64,000 nucleotides of DNA from Herbihabitans rhizosphaerae (GTDB taxonomy: Bacteria; Actinomycetota; Actinomycetes; Mycobacteriales; Pseudonocardiaceae): positions 183,261-247,260 of the forward strand of contig NZ_SGWQ01000010.1 of the NCBI RefSeq assembly GCF_004216555.1, written 5' to 3'. This document shows positions 51,557-59,973 of the stretch, one piece after another. The notes below the pieces were generated by a model. It ran no database searches. It saw only the letters and a program-made list of their open reading frames with translations, and was not told where the DNA came from. Positions within the stretch are counted from its first letter, which is position 1. Every line of letters begins with the position of its first letter. The position numbers and the translations under genes are program-made.

Positions 51557-52099
51557 TCAGACGATGTCGGCGAACACCGCGGGAACACCGCCGGCCGGCA
51601 CGTCCGGCTGCACCGAGATCCGCACCGTGACCTTGCCTTCCGGCACCGCGAACGCCAGCGTCACCCGCACGCTCTGACCTGGCGGGATCGCCTCTCCGGC
51701 GCTCACGACCCCGGTGTAGCCCTGTGCGGTGTCGATCACCTGCTCCAGCGGTCGCGCGTCGCCGGTGGCGGACACCAGCAGCTGCGACGGGCGGTACGGC
51801 GTGTTGCGGTGGTTCTCGATCGTCATCTCGAACGCCAGCGCGCGCGGCTTGCGCGGGTAGGCGGTTTCGCTCGGCACGAACGAGCGCGGCGTGGACATCG
51901 AGATGATCAGCCTGTCGAGCTCTCGACGGTCGCCGAACCTCGCCGGCGCCGACGCCGCCGTGACCGTCGGCTGAGGTTGCGCGGCCGCCTGCGGAGATCC
52001 GCTGTCGCACGATGCCAGCACGGGCAGCAGCGCGCACGCGACGATCGCCAGTCCGAGCGGGGCTCGGGTGCGACGCCAGTGGGCGCGGCGGATCGTCAC
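51557..52099 (-). CDS. Lipoprotein, DUF4352-like
   Basis: 180 residues. Signal peptide with lipobox LPVLASC. The mature part ALAFEMTIENHRNTPYRPSQ and VRVTLAFAVPEGKVTVRISV has an immunoglobulin-like beta plan resembling DUF4352/telomeric-repeat-type actinobacterial lipoproteins. GTG 52099 follows GAGAGAGGAA. The 52100-52339 gap upstream shows no gene. Function unknown. Confidence 0.82.
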   Translation of the reverse strand: MTIRRAHWRRTRAPLGLAIVACALLPVLASCDSGSPQAAAQPQPTVTAASAPARFGDRRELDRLIISMSTPRSFVPSETAYPRKPRALAFEMTIENHRNTPYRPSQLLVSATGDARPLEQVIDTAQGYTGVVSAGEAIPPGQSVRVTLAFAVPEGKVTVRISVQPDVPAGGVPAVFADIV

Positions 52100-52339
52100 A
52101 GGGTTCCTCTCTCGATGGTGTGGCGGCTGGCTACCCGGGCAGGGTGGGGCCGGGCAGCGATTCCCACGACTCACCTTGGCCGCCCGGGGTCTCGGAAACG
52201 AAACGGAAGGCGTGGTCGATTCAGAGCTGGTGTCGTGCTGTGGCCATCCTGTGATCGAAGGGGTACCACCGGTGACCCTGGACATCTTTCCTTGACCCAT
52301 TTGTCAAGACTTGTGACAGGTGACCGCCGATACCGCTAT

Positions 52340-52356
52340 CCCTTGACACACAAGGG
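52340..52356 (-). terminator. Short hairpin after the small membrane-protein gene
   Basis: CCCTTG-ACACA-CAAGGG, 6-bp stem, eight bases past the 52365 stop on the minus strand. Weak by itself. Confidence 0.4.
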
Positions 52357-52364
52357 GAATCGGC

Positions 52365-52547
52365 TCAACTCGCCATCGCGAAGAACACCAGCAGCATGCC
52401 AACCGCGACAAGCCACGCGGCGATCGTCCAGCCGTAGTCGCGCCACGGCGATATCGCCCGATTGTCCTCGCCGGGCACGTACACGCCGCGTTCCTCGAAC
52501 CGGTCCACCCAGCGCACGATGGCGCTGATCGCTCCCGGCGTCTGCAC
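52365..52547 (-). CDS. Small single-pass membrane protein
   Basis: 60 residues: VQTPGAISAIVRWVDRFEER, then GVYVPGEDNRAISPWRDYGW and the membrane helix TIAAWLVAVGMLLVFFAMAS. GTG 52547 is preceded by GGGAGGAGG at ideal spacing, which is why I accept this short gene. The same frame stays open far upstream opposite the amidase, which I reject. Divergent from the amidase. Function unknown. Confidence 0.7.
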   Translation of the reverse strand: MQTPGAISAIVRWVDRFEERGVYVPGEDNRAISPWRDYGWTIAAWLVAVGMLLVFFAMAS

Positions 52548-52682
52548 GGCGTCCTCCTCCCGCGAAAACCTCTCCTGCCCATCCCACCGTGTGACGTGCG
52601 CGACCACAACCCTCGGTAGAGGGACACGCCGGGGACATATGCTGGCTTGACCCGGGCGGTGGGGCGAACGGAGGCGCTGCGA

Positions 52683-54089
52683 ATGACCGACACCAGAGTG
52701 CACGCGTTCAGCGACGACGTGCTGGCCGACCACGACGCCGTTGCCGTCGCGGACCTGATCCGCCGAGGCGAGATCAGCGCGCGCGAAGCGGCCGACGCCG
52801 CGATCAGGCGCGCGGAGAAGGTCGATCCGGTGCTCAACGCCGTGGTGTACGCCGACTACGACCGGGCCCGACCGTCCACTGTGGACGGATTGCTGGCCGG
52901 CGTGCCGACCTACGTCAAGGACAACACCGACGTGCACGGGATGCCGACCAACCATGGCACCGCCGCTTATGTCGGTAAGCCCGCCGCCAAGGACGGCCCG
53001 TACGCCGCCCAGTACATCAGCTCCGGCATGACCGTCCTCGGCAAGAGCCGGCTGCCCGAGTTCGGGTTCAACGCGAGCACCGAGTTCGCCGACGCGGAGC
53101 CGACGCACAACCCGTGGCACACCGAGCACTCGCCGGGCGCGTCCTCCGGCGGCGCGGCTGCGCTGGTGGCCGCCGGGGTGGTCCCGATCGCGCACGCCAA
53201 CGACGGCGGCGGCTCGATCCGCATCCCGGCCGCGTGCTGCGGCCTGATCGGACTGAAACCCTCGCGCGGCCGGCACGTCGACGGTGACCAGGCCCGCAGC
53301 ATGCCGATCAACATCGTCTCCGAGGGCGTGGTCAGCCGGTCGGTGCGCGACTCGGCGACGTTCATCGCGGCCATGGAGCGCACCTGGCGCAACCCGTCGC
53401 TGCCGCCGGTCGGGCTGGTCGAGGGACCGGCCAACCGGCGCCTGCGGATCGGCGTGCTGACCGACTCGCTCGGCGGCGTGGTGGCCGACGAGGCGACCGC
53501 GGCGACCGTCGCGGAGACCGTGGCGCGACTGGAGAAGATGGGCCACGAGGTCAGCCCGGCCGCGCTGCCGGTGGGCGACGAGTTCATCGAGGACTTCATC
53601 AACTACTGGGGCTTCCTGGCGTTCTTCATCAGCGCGCTGGGTAAGCGCACGATCGACAAGGAGTTCGACTCCGACAAGCTCGACGGGTTCAGCAAGGGCA
53701 TTCGCGATGTCTACCGGCGGCAGTTCACCCGGACGCCGCGGACCCTGTGGCGGCTGTCGCGGGTGAAGAACGCGTACGCGGACATGCTGCGCCAGCACGA
53801 CGTGGTGGTCTCCCCGGTGCTGGCGCACTCGCCGCCGAAGCTCGGCTACCTCAGCCCGAACGTCCCGTTCGACGAGCTGCTCCACCGGCTGCGCAACTAC
53901 GTCGCGTACACGCCGCTGAACAACGTCGCCGGGACGCCGGCGATCTCGCTGCCGGCCGGCGCGGCGGCCGACGGTCTGCCGGTCGGTGTGCAGATCTCCG
54001 CGGCGCACGGTGACGAGCGCACCCTGCTGGAGTTGGCGTTCGCCCTGGAGCAAGACCGTCCCTGGCGGCGGATCCAGGACCTCAGCTGA
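52683..54089 (+). CDS. Amidase signature (GatA-like) family enzyme
   Basis: 468 residues. Ser-cisSer-Lys triad: K79 in PTYVKDNTDV, serines in HSPGASSGGAAALVAAGVV (near 155) and DGGGSIRIPAACCGLIGLKP (near 178). VSRSVRDSATFIAAME is also typical. Hydrolyses amides; not GatA itself because gatB/gatC are absent. ATG 52683. Overlaps the convergent FucU/RbsD gene by eight bases. A related but ruined copy lies at 59325-59906. Confidence 0.92.
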   Translation: MTDTRVHAFSDDVLADHDAVAVADLIRRGEISAREAADAAIRRAEKVDPVLNAVVYADYDRARPSTVDGLLAGVPTYVKDNTDVHGMPTNHGTAAYVGKPAAKDGPYAAQYISSGMTVLGKSRLPEFGFNASTEFADAEPTHNPWHTEHSPGASSGGAAALVAAGVVPIAHANDGGGSIRIPAACCGLIGLKPSRGRHVDGDQARSMPINIVSEGVVSRSVRDSATFIAAMERTWRNPSLPPVGLVEGPANRRLRIGVLTDSLGGVVADEATAATVAETVARLEKMGHEVSPAALPVGDEFIEDFINYWGFLAFFISALGKRTIDKEFDSDKLDGFSKGIRDVYRRQFTRTPRTLWRLSRVKNAYADMLRQHDVVVSPVLAHSPPKLGYLSPNVPFDELLHRLRNYVAYTPLNNVAGTPAISLPAGAAADGLPVGVQISAAHGDERTLLELAFALEQDRPWRRIQDLS

Positions 54090-54498
54090 CGACGCCCACG
54101 GTCAGCAGCAGGTTCGCGTACAGCCGCTGATCGCCGGAGGCGACGCACACGGCCAGCTCGTCGCCGAGGCAGGTGGCGTAGAAGTCGTGGCGCGCCAACG
54201 GTTTCAGCGGCATCTCGGTGCCGAGGTGCTCGGTGTAGGCGGTCCAGACCGGCGGCGTGGAGCTGTCGTCGGTGCGCATCACCTCGGCCGCCTCCACCGG
54301 CACCGCGGTCAGCAGCGTCTCCAGGATCACGTCGCTGTTCACCACGCCGGGGCGCAGGTTCAGGTGGATCAGCGCCGCGCGCGGGTTGACGTTGGTGGCG
54401 TGCGCGTAGTTGGCGTCCGCGATGAGGATCTTGGACCCGTGGCCGGCCGCGGCGAGCGCGCCGAGCAGCGGCGGGTGGATCAGCGGGTACCGGAGCAC
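54082..54498 (-). CDS. RbsD/FucU family sugar mutarotase
   Basis: 138 residues. LRYPLIHPPLLGALAAAGHG, ILIADANYAHATNVNPRAAL and the C-terminal LPLTVGV-like ending identify the FucU branch (L-fucose mutarotase; D-ribose pyranase activity possible). GTG 54498 gives the family start but has no good ribosome site. The motif RHDFYATCLGDE is conserved. No sugar operon nearby. Confidence 0.87.
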   Translation of the reverse strand: MLRYPLIHPPLLGALAAAGHGSKILIADANYAHATNVNPRAALIHLNLRPGVVNSDVILETLLTAVPVEAAEVMRTDDSSTPPVWTAYTEHLGTEMPLKPLARHDFYATCLGDELAVCVASGDQRLYANLLLTVGVVS

Positions 54499-54595
54499 GG
54501 TGGCGAACTTTACGGCACGATGTCGAGCGCGCGCGGCGTGTTCCGACGTATCCGAGACATGCCAGTGATCGCGCCGTCGAACGAGGAGTGCCGAC

Positions 54596-54997
54596 ATGAC
54601 CAAGTTCATGCTGCTGCTGAACTACGAGCAGATCGAGGGCGTGCCGCCGATGACGAGCTGGGCGCCCGAGGACATCAAGCGGCACATCGATTTCCAGCAC
54701 CGGCTCAGCGACGAGCTACTGGCCTCCGGCGAGCTGGTCGAGGCGCGCGGACTGGCCGCGCCGGAGCTGGCCAAGTTCGTGGTCTCCGACGGCGTCGGCG
54801 CGCCGGTGGTGACCGACGGCCCGTTCCCCGAGACCAAGGAGCTGCTGGCCGGCTACCGGCTGGTGGACGTGGAGTCCGAGCAGCGCGCGGTGGAGATCGC
54901 CGCGACGATGTCCGCCTCGCCCGGTCCGGCCGGTGCGCCGATCAAGCAGGCGATCGAGGTGCGCCAGGTGATGAGCGCGCCGAGTACCGACTTCTGA
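54596..54997 (+). CDS. YciI-like (DGPF-domain) protein
   Basis: 133 residues. MTKFMLLLNYEQIEG start; VTDGPFPETKELLAGYRLVD carries the DGPF/PhnB-like motif; active-site-like histidine near residue 33. In actinobacteria these often precede ECF41-type sigma factors; none here. ATG 54596 follows GAGGAG. The stop abuts the PucR gene's stop (tgatca). Confidence 0.9.
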   Translation: MTKFMLLLNYEQIEGVPPMTSWAPEDIKRHIDFQHRLSDELLASGELVEARGLAAPELAKFVVSDGVGAPVVTDGPFPETKELLAGYRLVDVESEQRAVEIAATMSASPGPAGAPIKQAIEVRQVMSAPSTDF

Positions 54998-56290
54998 TCA
55001 GGGAGCGGGCTCCAACAGCCGGCGGGCGCGCAGCGCGATCTCGATGCTGAGGCGCTCGTCGGGGTCGGCGAGCCGCTCGCCGAGGATCTTCTCGATCTGG
55101 TGCATCCGGTAGCGCACCGTCTGCGGGTGGATGGCCAGGCGTTCGGCGACCTCGTTGACCCCGCCGCGCGTCTCCAGCCAGGCCAGCAGCGTCGCGGCGA
55201 GCCGGTCGCGCTGCTTCACGGTGAGCCCGATGAACGGCTCCATCGCGCGCTCGGTCAGCCGGGACACCAGGAACTCGTCGGACATCAGCGCGAGCGTGGA
55301 CAGGTGGTCGGCGCACCAGGTCACCGGTTCGGACGGCAGCACGCCGCGCTGCACGAGGGTGAGCGCGCGCCGGGCGCAGTCCAGCGACCTGCGCGCCTCG
55401 GACGCCGGGACGGTCGGGCCGACCACGGCGTGGCGCCCGGACAGTCCGGCGGCGATCTCGTCGAGCGCCTCGGCCGGGTTGGCGATCAGCAGGCACGGCT
55501 CGGCGCTCTCCAGGTCGACCAGCACGTTCGGCCCGAACACCGTCTGCGGCAGGTCGTGCGGGTCCTCGCCGCACTCCAGGGCGATCGCCGCGACGTGCTC
55601 GGGCAGCGGCCAGTCGGTCGCCCCGGCCAGGTCGGCGATCGCCTGCTTGGCTCCGGGTGTCTCGGCGAGCAGCAGTTTGAGCAGCTGGCGGCGGCGACGC
55701 TCCCGTGCGCCGCTGGCCTTGGCCTGCGCCTCGGTGTACCCGGTGATCGCCTCGGTGCTGATCTCGTCCACCCAGGCGAAGATCGCGTCGGCGATGACGA
55801 ACAGCGCGTCGTTCGGGATGCCGAGCTGCTTGCCGGTCGCGGCGACCCGCCGCCACACCGCCCGCGCGCCGACCCGCACGGCGGTCTGCAGCGAGTCCAT
55901 CGTGCGGCCCTCGAGGAACTCGACCCGCCCGGAGTAGCGGAACACCGCCTTCCAGTCGGTGTCCTGCGCGTTCGGGTTGGACATGTTGTCGAAGCACTTG
56001 ACGATGGCCATCTCGACGGCGCCGACCAGCACCTCGCGGAACTTGCCCTCCAGCGGCTTGGCGTACACCGGGACGGCCTTCTGGATCTCGTTGACCGCGT
56101 CGGTCACGAGCTGCTTGGTGAGCGGGCGCAGCCGGTCGGCGAGGTTGTTCGGGATCGACGACCAGACCTGGCGCGCCGCGCTCATCTGGGCGGCCTTCGG
56201 CGGCCGCGCCGAGGTGGGGCGGCTCGGCGCCCGCGCGGGCCGCTGGCGCGGCTCCGGAAGCTGGGTGACGCCAGGCCTCCTGGTTGTCAT
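54998..56290 (-). CDS. PucR/CdaR-family transcription regulator
   Basis: 430 residues. A disordered basic N-terminus (about 1-45), a helical middle region (about 60-200), a GGDEF-like degenerate region, and the C-terminal PucR HTH VAERLAIHPQTVRYRMHQIE near 390. ATG 56290. Divergent from the DUF6801/LAXTG gene over 510 bases. It may regulate the surface cluster; that is inference from position. Confidence 0.9.
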   Translation of the reverse strand: MTTRRPGVTQLPEPRQRPARAPSRPTSARPPKAAQMSAARQVWSSIPNNLADRLRPLTKQLVTDAVNEIQKAVPVYAKPLEGKFREVLVGAVEMAIVKCFDNMSNPNAQDTDWKAVFRYSGRVEFLEGRTMDSLQTAVRVGARAVWRRVAATGKQLGIPNDALFVIADAIFAWVDEISTEAITGYTEAQAKASGARERRRRQLLKLLLAETPGAKQAIADLAGATDWPLPEHVAAIALECGEDPHDLPQTVFGPNVLVDLESAEPCLLIANPAEALDEIAAGLSGRHAVVGPTVPASEARRSLDCARRALTLVQRGVLPSEPVTWCADHLSTLALMSDEFLVSRLTERAMEPFIGLTVKQRDRLAATLLAWLETRGGVNEVAERLAIHPQTVRYRMHQIEKILGERLADPDERLSIEIALRARRLLEPAP

Positions 56291-56800
56291 GCTCGTCCAC
56301 CTCGCTGTGACAAAAATAGCCGTCTTGCAAACCCGTCGACGGCAGGGACTTTGCTCCGGAGACGATAAATTCGGGACAAGCGGGCGTCAATCCGCTTCAC
56401 TCGGTCGGTACGGTTCACGGCGTATTCCGCCACTATGGCCGCGACGCCTTCATCCGAAGTGCACAACTTCGGTCGCGGCGACTGTACGTCCGTGACAAAG
56501 CGGCCGGTGCGCCGTCTCTCGCCTGGTGGAAGCCGTTGTGGGTCGCCGGAAACCGCTTCGACACCCGCTTGTCACGGTGGCACAGCTACCGGGCGGCCGG
56601 ACTGTCGGCCGGTGTCAATTTACGTCCCTACGAGGAACTGGTGAAATTCGGATCTTGCCGGGTGGTTCTGGTGGTCGATAATTACACGACCGCCATGCGG
56701 CCAGATTCGGGGGAGACACCGTCAGTAGTCGTTTTCGCCAGTGGGGACGCATTCGTGGTTGCCCGTTCCGCTGGCGGACACAAGCAGTGGAAGAGGACAC
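56291..56800. other. 510-base intergenic region, PucR gene to surface cluster
   Basis: Only short non-conserved frames; no RNA gene recognised. A likely primary-sigma promoter reads TTGCCG (56655-56660), 16 bases, GATAAT (56677-56682) toward the DUF6801 gene, giving a leader of about 110 bases. Composition is more AT-rich near both ends, as in promoters. Confidence 0.55.
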
Positions 56801-57790
56801 ATGAAGGTTCGACCCTCCAGGAGACACCTCGCCGCCGGATTAGCCGGACTGGCCGTCGCCGCTCTCACTACAACCGGCCTCGTGCTCACGGCGGGCACCA
56901 GTGCGGCCGACCCGCGCGAGCTGACGCAGACCTATGACTGCCCCTACCCGCTGATCAACATTCAGCCGACCAAGACGATGATCAAGGCTGACATCCCGGC
57001 GACCCTGCCGGTCAACCAGCCGAGCCCCGAGTTCGTGATCAATGTCGAGGCGGATGCCGGCCTGAAGGCGACCGAGGGCCTGAACATCGTCGGCGGCAAG
57101 ACCATCGAGGGCGAGGGAATCTCCAAGGTCAAGCTCACCGGTCCGGGTCTCGACCTGCCGCTGGACGTGCCGGTGGTCATCCCCTCGAACCCGATCCCCG
57201 CCGTCGGGAGCCCGCTGATTCTGAAGGGCATCACGGCCAAGGCGCCGTCGATCACGGTGTCCCAGCCGGGCGCCTACAAGATCGACGTCGTTGGCTTGTG
57301 GCTCAAGATGACGCCGAAGACGGCCAACGGCAGCCCCACCGGTCTCGGCACCTTCGAGTCGGCCTGCACGCTGCAGGGCGGCATGCCGACCGAGCTGGCC
57401 ACGATCGAGGGCACGGGTGGTCCTGGCCCCACGGGCACGACGTCGTCCAGCTCGACCTCGAGCTCGTCGTCCACGAAGCCGACGTCATCCACGTCGTCCT
57501 CGTCCTCTTCGTCGTCGTCCAGCTCTTCGACGTCGTCGTCGGTGTCGTCCACGTCGTCGGTGCCGTCCACGTCGGGTTCCGTGCCGGTGGTCGACCCGCC
57601 GACGGTGACCGGGCCGGGTGGCGCTGGCGTGGTGCCGGTGGCGAACACGAACACGGGAACCGATTCGTCCAGCGGTGACGGGCTGGCCTACACCGGTGCG
57701 TCGGTGCTGCTGCCGGCAGCACTCGGTGCGCTGTTGCTCGGCGCCGGCGTGTTCCTGCTGGTCCGGTCGAGGCGCCGCCAGGAGCAGTGA
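56801..57790 (+). CDS. DUF6801 cell-surface protein with LAXTG sortase signal
   Basis: 329 residues. Signal peptide to about residue 36; a DUF6801-type domain (about 37-205) starting ELTQTYDCPYPLINIQPTKT with two conserved cysteines (CPYP and ESACTLQG); a Ser/Thr linker of about 60 residues almost purely serine; then LAYTG near 294, a hydrophobic helix and RSRRRQEQ. The tail is a class E sortase signal, so it should be linked to peptidoglycan. ATG 56801 follows AGAGGA. Paralogues at 59974 and 61755 lack the anchor. Confidence 0.9.
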   Translation: MKVRPSRRHLAAGLAGLAVAALTTTGLVLTAGTSAADPRELTQTYDCPYPLINIQPTKTMIKADIPATLPVNQPSPEFVINVEADAGLKATEGLNIVGGKTIEGEGISKVKLTGPGLDLPLDVPVVIPSNPIPAVGSPLILKGITAKAPSITVSQPGAYKIDVVGLWLKMTPKTANGSPTGLGTFESACTLQGGMPTELATIEGTGGPGPTGTTSSSSTSSSSSTKPTSSTSSSSSSSSSSSSTSSSVSSTSSVPSTSGSVPVVDPPTVTGPGGAGVVPVANTNTGTDSSSGDGLAYTGASVLLPAALGALLLGAGVFLLVRSRRRQEQ

Positions 57791-57923
57791 CGACGCTTCG
57801 TGAAGTTGTCATTCTCGCCAGGCCTGTTCGATGCAATTTGTGGTCAATTTATGAATTGCGCGAACGAATAGCATGATAATCTCTCGAAAGAATGGTGTGC
57901 ATTTCTACGGGAGGGTTCGAGCG

Positions 57924-59135
57924 GTGCGAAAGCTGATATCACGTTCTGCTGTTTCGGTATTGGTGGTGGTCGCCGCCGTACTCGCGATGGCCGGACACGC
58001 GGCGAGTGCGCCGCGTGCGGCGGCCCCGGCTCAGAAGGCACAGAGCCTTGACGAGTTCTACGTGCCGCCGAACCCCCTGCCGCAGGGCGCGCCCGGAGAC
58101 ATCATCCGGGCGCGCCCTTCCAAGGCCGGGCCGCGCGCGGCCACGGTCAACGCGTGGCAGGTGATGTACCTGTCGACCAACGCGCACGGCCAACCCAACG
58201 CGGTGACCGGCACCGTGCTGGTGCCCAAGAACGTCGACCCGGCCACGGCGCCGGTGATCGGGATGGGCCCGGGCACTCATGGGCCGGCCGCCCACTGCGT
58301 GGTCTCGAGCATGATCAACGTCGGTGCGTACTACGAGCAGAACGCGCTGAACGACATGTTCGCCAAGGGATACGCGGTCGCGGTGACCGACTACGAGGGG
58401 TACCACCCCACGCCGAAGACCACGTACATGAACGGCAAGTCGATGGGCAACGCCGTGGTCAACGTGGTGCGCGCGGCGCAGCGGTTGCCCGAGGCGAAGC
58501 TGTCCAAGGACGCCAAGGTGATGTTCCGCGGGTACTCGCAGGGCGGCGCCGCGGCGACCTGGGCCGGGCAGATCCAGCCGGAGGTCGCGCCCGAGCTGAA
58601 GCTCGTCGGTGTGGTCGGCGGCGGTGTGCCGGCCGACCTCGTGCAGGTGGCTCTCCCGTTGGACGGGAAGTTCGGTTCAGGGCTGCTGTTCTACGCGCTG
58701 CTCGGCTTGAACAACGCCTATTCCGAGCTCAAGTTGGAGAACTATCTCAACGAGGCCGGAAAGGCGGCATTCGCCGACATGTCGGCGAACTCGTGTGCTC
58801 TCGAACTGCTCAGCAAGTACCGGGACAAGCGGGCCAACGACTACATGACCTCGAGTCCGATTCTGACGCCGGAGTGGCTGGCTCGGATCGGTGAGAGCAA
58901 GCTCGTCGGAAAGGCGTCCGCTGTTCCGATTTACCAGTACCACTCCACGGGCGACGACCTGGTCGACTTCTCGCAGGGCAAGACACTCCGTGACGAGCAG
59001 TGCGCGGCCGGCGTCAAGTTGACCTGGCATGAGTTGCCGACCGACCACATCACCGGGGTCTACACCGGCAACCCCGGCGCGCTCGAGTTCATGGTCGACC
59101 GGCTGGCCGACAAGCCGGCCACCTCCAACTGCTAG
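57924..59135 (+). CDS. Secreted triacylglycerol lipase-like protein (LIP family)
   Basis: 403 residues. Signal peptide ends near AGHAASA. Alpha/beta-hydrolase triad: serine in FRGYSQGGAAA near 203, aspartate in HSTGDDLVDF and histidine in LPTDHITGVY. DYEGYHPTPKTTYMNGKSMG and PGTHGPAAHC are typical of the secretory lipase family (PF03583-like). GTG 57924 follows GGGAGGG; the frame is open 17 codons further. A lipid ester substrate is inferred. Confidence 0.92.
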   Translation: MRKLISRSAVSVLVVVAAVLAMAGHAASAPRAAAPAQKAQSLDEFYVPPNPLPQGAPGDIIRARPSKAGPRAATVNAWQVMYLSTNAHGQPNAVTGTVLVPKNVDPATAPVIGMGPGTHGPAAHCVVSSMINVGAYYEQNALNDMFAKGYAVAVTDYEGYHPTPKTTYMNGKSMGNAVVNVVRAAQRLPEAKLSKDAKVMFRGYSQGGAAATWAGQIQPEVAPELKLVGVVGGGVPADLVQVALPLDGKFGSGLLFYALLGLNNAYSELKLENYLNEAGKAAFADMSANSCALELLSKYRDKRANDYMTSSPILTPEWLARIGESKLVGKASAVPIYQYHSTGDDLVDFSQGKTLRDEQCAAGVKLTWHELPTDHITGVYTGNPGALEFMVDRLADKPATSNC

Positions 59136-59150
59136 CCGCACCACAAACGT

Positions 59151-59189
59151 GCCGGCCGGGTCGGGGTTCCAATCCCCGACCCGGCCGGC
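59151..59189 (+). terminator. Terminator after the lipase gene
   Basis: Perfect 16-bp stem, GCCGGCCGGGTCGGGG with its reverse complement around ttccaat, 15 bases past the stop. Confidence 0.88.
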
Positions 59190-59214
59190 ATTTCCATGTC
59201 AGCGCTGTGGTGTT

Positions 59215-59324
59215 CGCGAGTCCCGCGCCCTGCATCGGCGAGTCCCGCGCCCTGCACCCGCGAGTTCCGCGCCCTGCACCCGCGAGTCCCACGTCCTGCA
59301 TCGGCGAGTTCCACCTTCTGCACC
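59215..59324 (+). repeat. GAGTCCCGCGC short-unit array, copy 4
   Basis: Five forward units in a row (cgcgagtcccgcgccctgcatc and variants), no inverted unit, with growing divergence toward the right (gagttccaccttctgcacc). Directly abuts the 3' end of the amidase remnant. Confidence 0.88.
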
Positions 59325-59906
59325 GCCCGGGAGATCACCGGCGAAGCCGGCTGGCACGTTGATCGCGGGATAGCCGGCGCAGTACGGCGTCGATGCCCTG
59401 CTCGCGGGACAGCTGACGCATCGCGCTCAGCGCCTGCCGATACACCGGATCGTCCAGCGAACCACCCATGGCTTGGATGGCTTCCAGCGCGTGCCGCAGC
59501 TAGCAATCGGCGTTGCGGCTGTAGCCGTAGTACACGGTTCGCGGAATGCCGATCCGTGCACCGCGCAGCCCGCCGGTTCAAGGAATCGGGCGTGGTCCGA
59601 GTGAGCGTGCGCGTCAGCTGTGGCGGGATCGCGCGGGTCGGGTCCGGCGAGCACGCCGAGCACGATCGCGGCGTCGGCGACGCTCCTGGTCATCGGGCCG
59701 ACGCTGTCCATGCTGGGTGAACCGCCGCCGACGCGAGTTCGGGTCGACCTTGAGATCACCGCCCGCGGCAACGGATTCATCCGCTCGCTCCGGCGCAGCG
59801 AGAACGCCGTCAGCCGTGCGGGCGTCGAGCGGCCGGCTACCATCCGCTGGTGCAGCTCGTCGACGCCCAGCTCCACTCGCTCCGGTAGAGCGTTCTCCAC
59901 AAACAA
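59325..59906 (-). pseudogene. Amidase remnant
   Basis: On the minus strand: ALPERVELGVDELHQRMVAG, then a jump straight to DSVGPMTRSVADAAIVLGVL and AGPDPRDPATADAHAH, a frame change to RGARIGIPRTVYYGYSRNAD and a stop, then another frame with GYPAINVPAGFAGDLPG. The catalytic Lys-Ser-Ser core (over 100 residues) is missing. It resembles secreted/gram-positive amidases rather than the intact copy at 52683. The end is cut by a repeat array. Confidence 0.82.
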
Positions 59907-59943
59907 GTGCCGCCCCCGCCGGTCGGCGGGGGCGGCACTTGTT
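59902..59943 (-). terminator. Terminator after the 59974 surface gene
   Basis: Perfect 19-bp stem, AACAAGTGCCGCCCCCGCC with its reverse complement around ggtc, 31 bases beyond the stop. The same core CCGCCCCCGCC is used in the terminators at 61701 and 62737. Confidence 0.88.
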
Positions 59944-59973
59944 GTGCTGTGTTGCGTGACTACCTGAACAGAC

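Noticed and set aside
52548..54053. Minus-strand extension of the small membrane-protein frame
   Set aside because: Runs opposite the amidase, low-complexity; a strong ribosome site at GTG 52547 marks the true start.
56435..56644. Short frames in the gap before the surface cluster
   Set aside because: No ribosome site, homology or codon bias.
59215..59324. Possible CRISPR array
   Set aside because: Units are contiguous without spacers and there are no cas genes.
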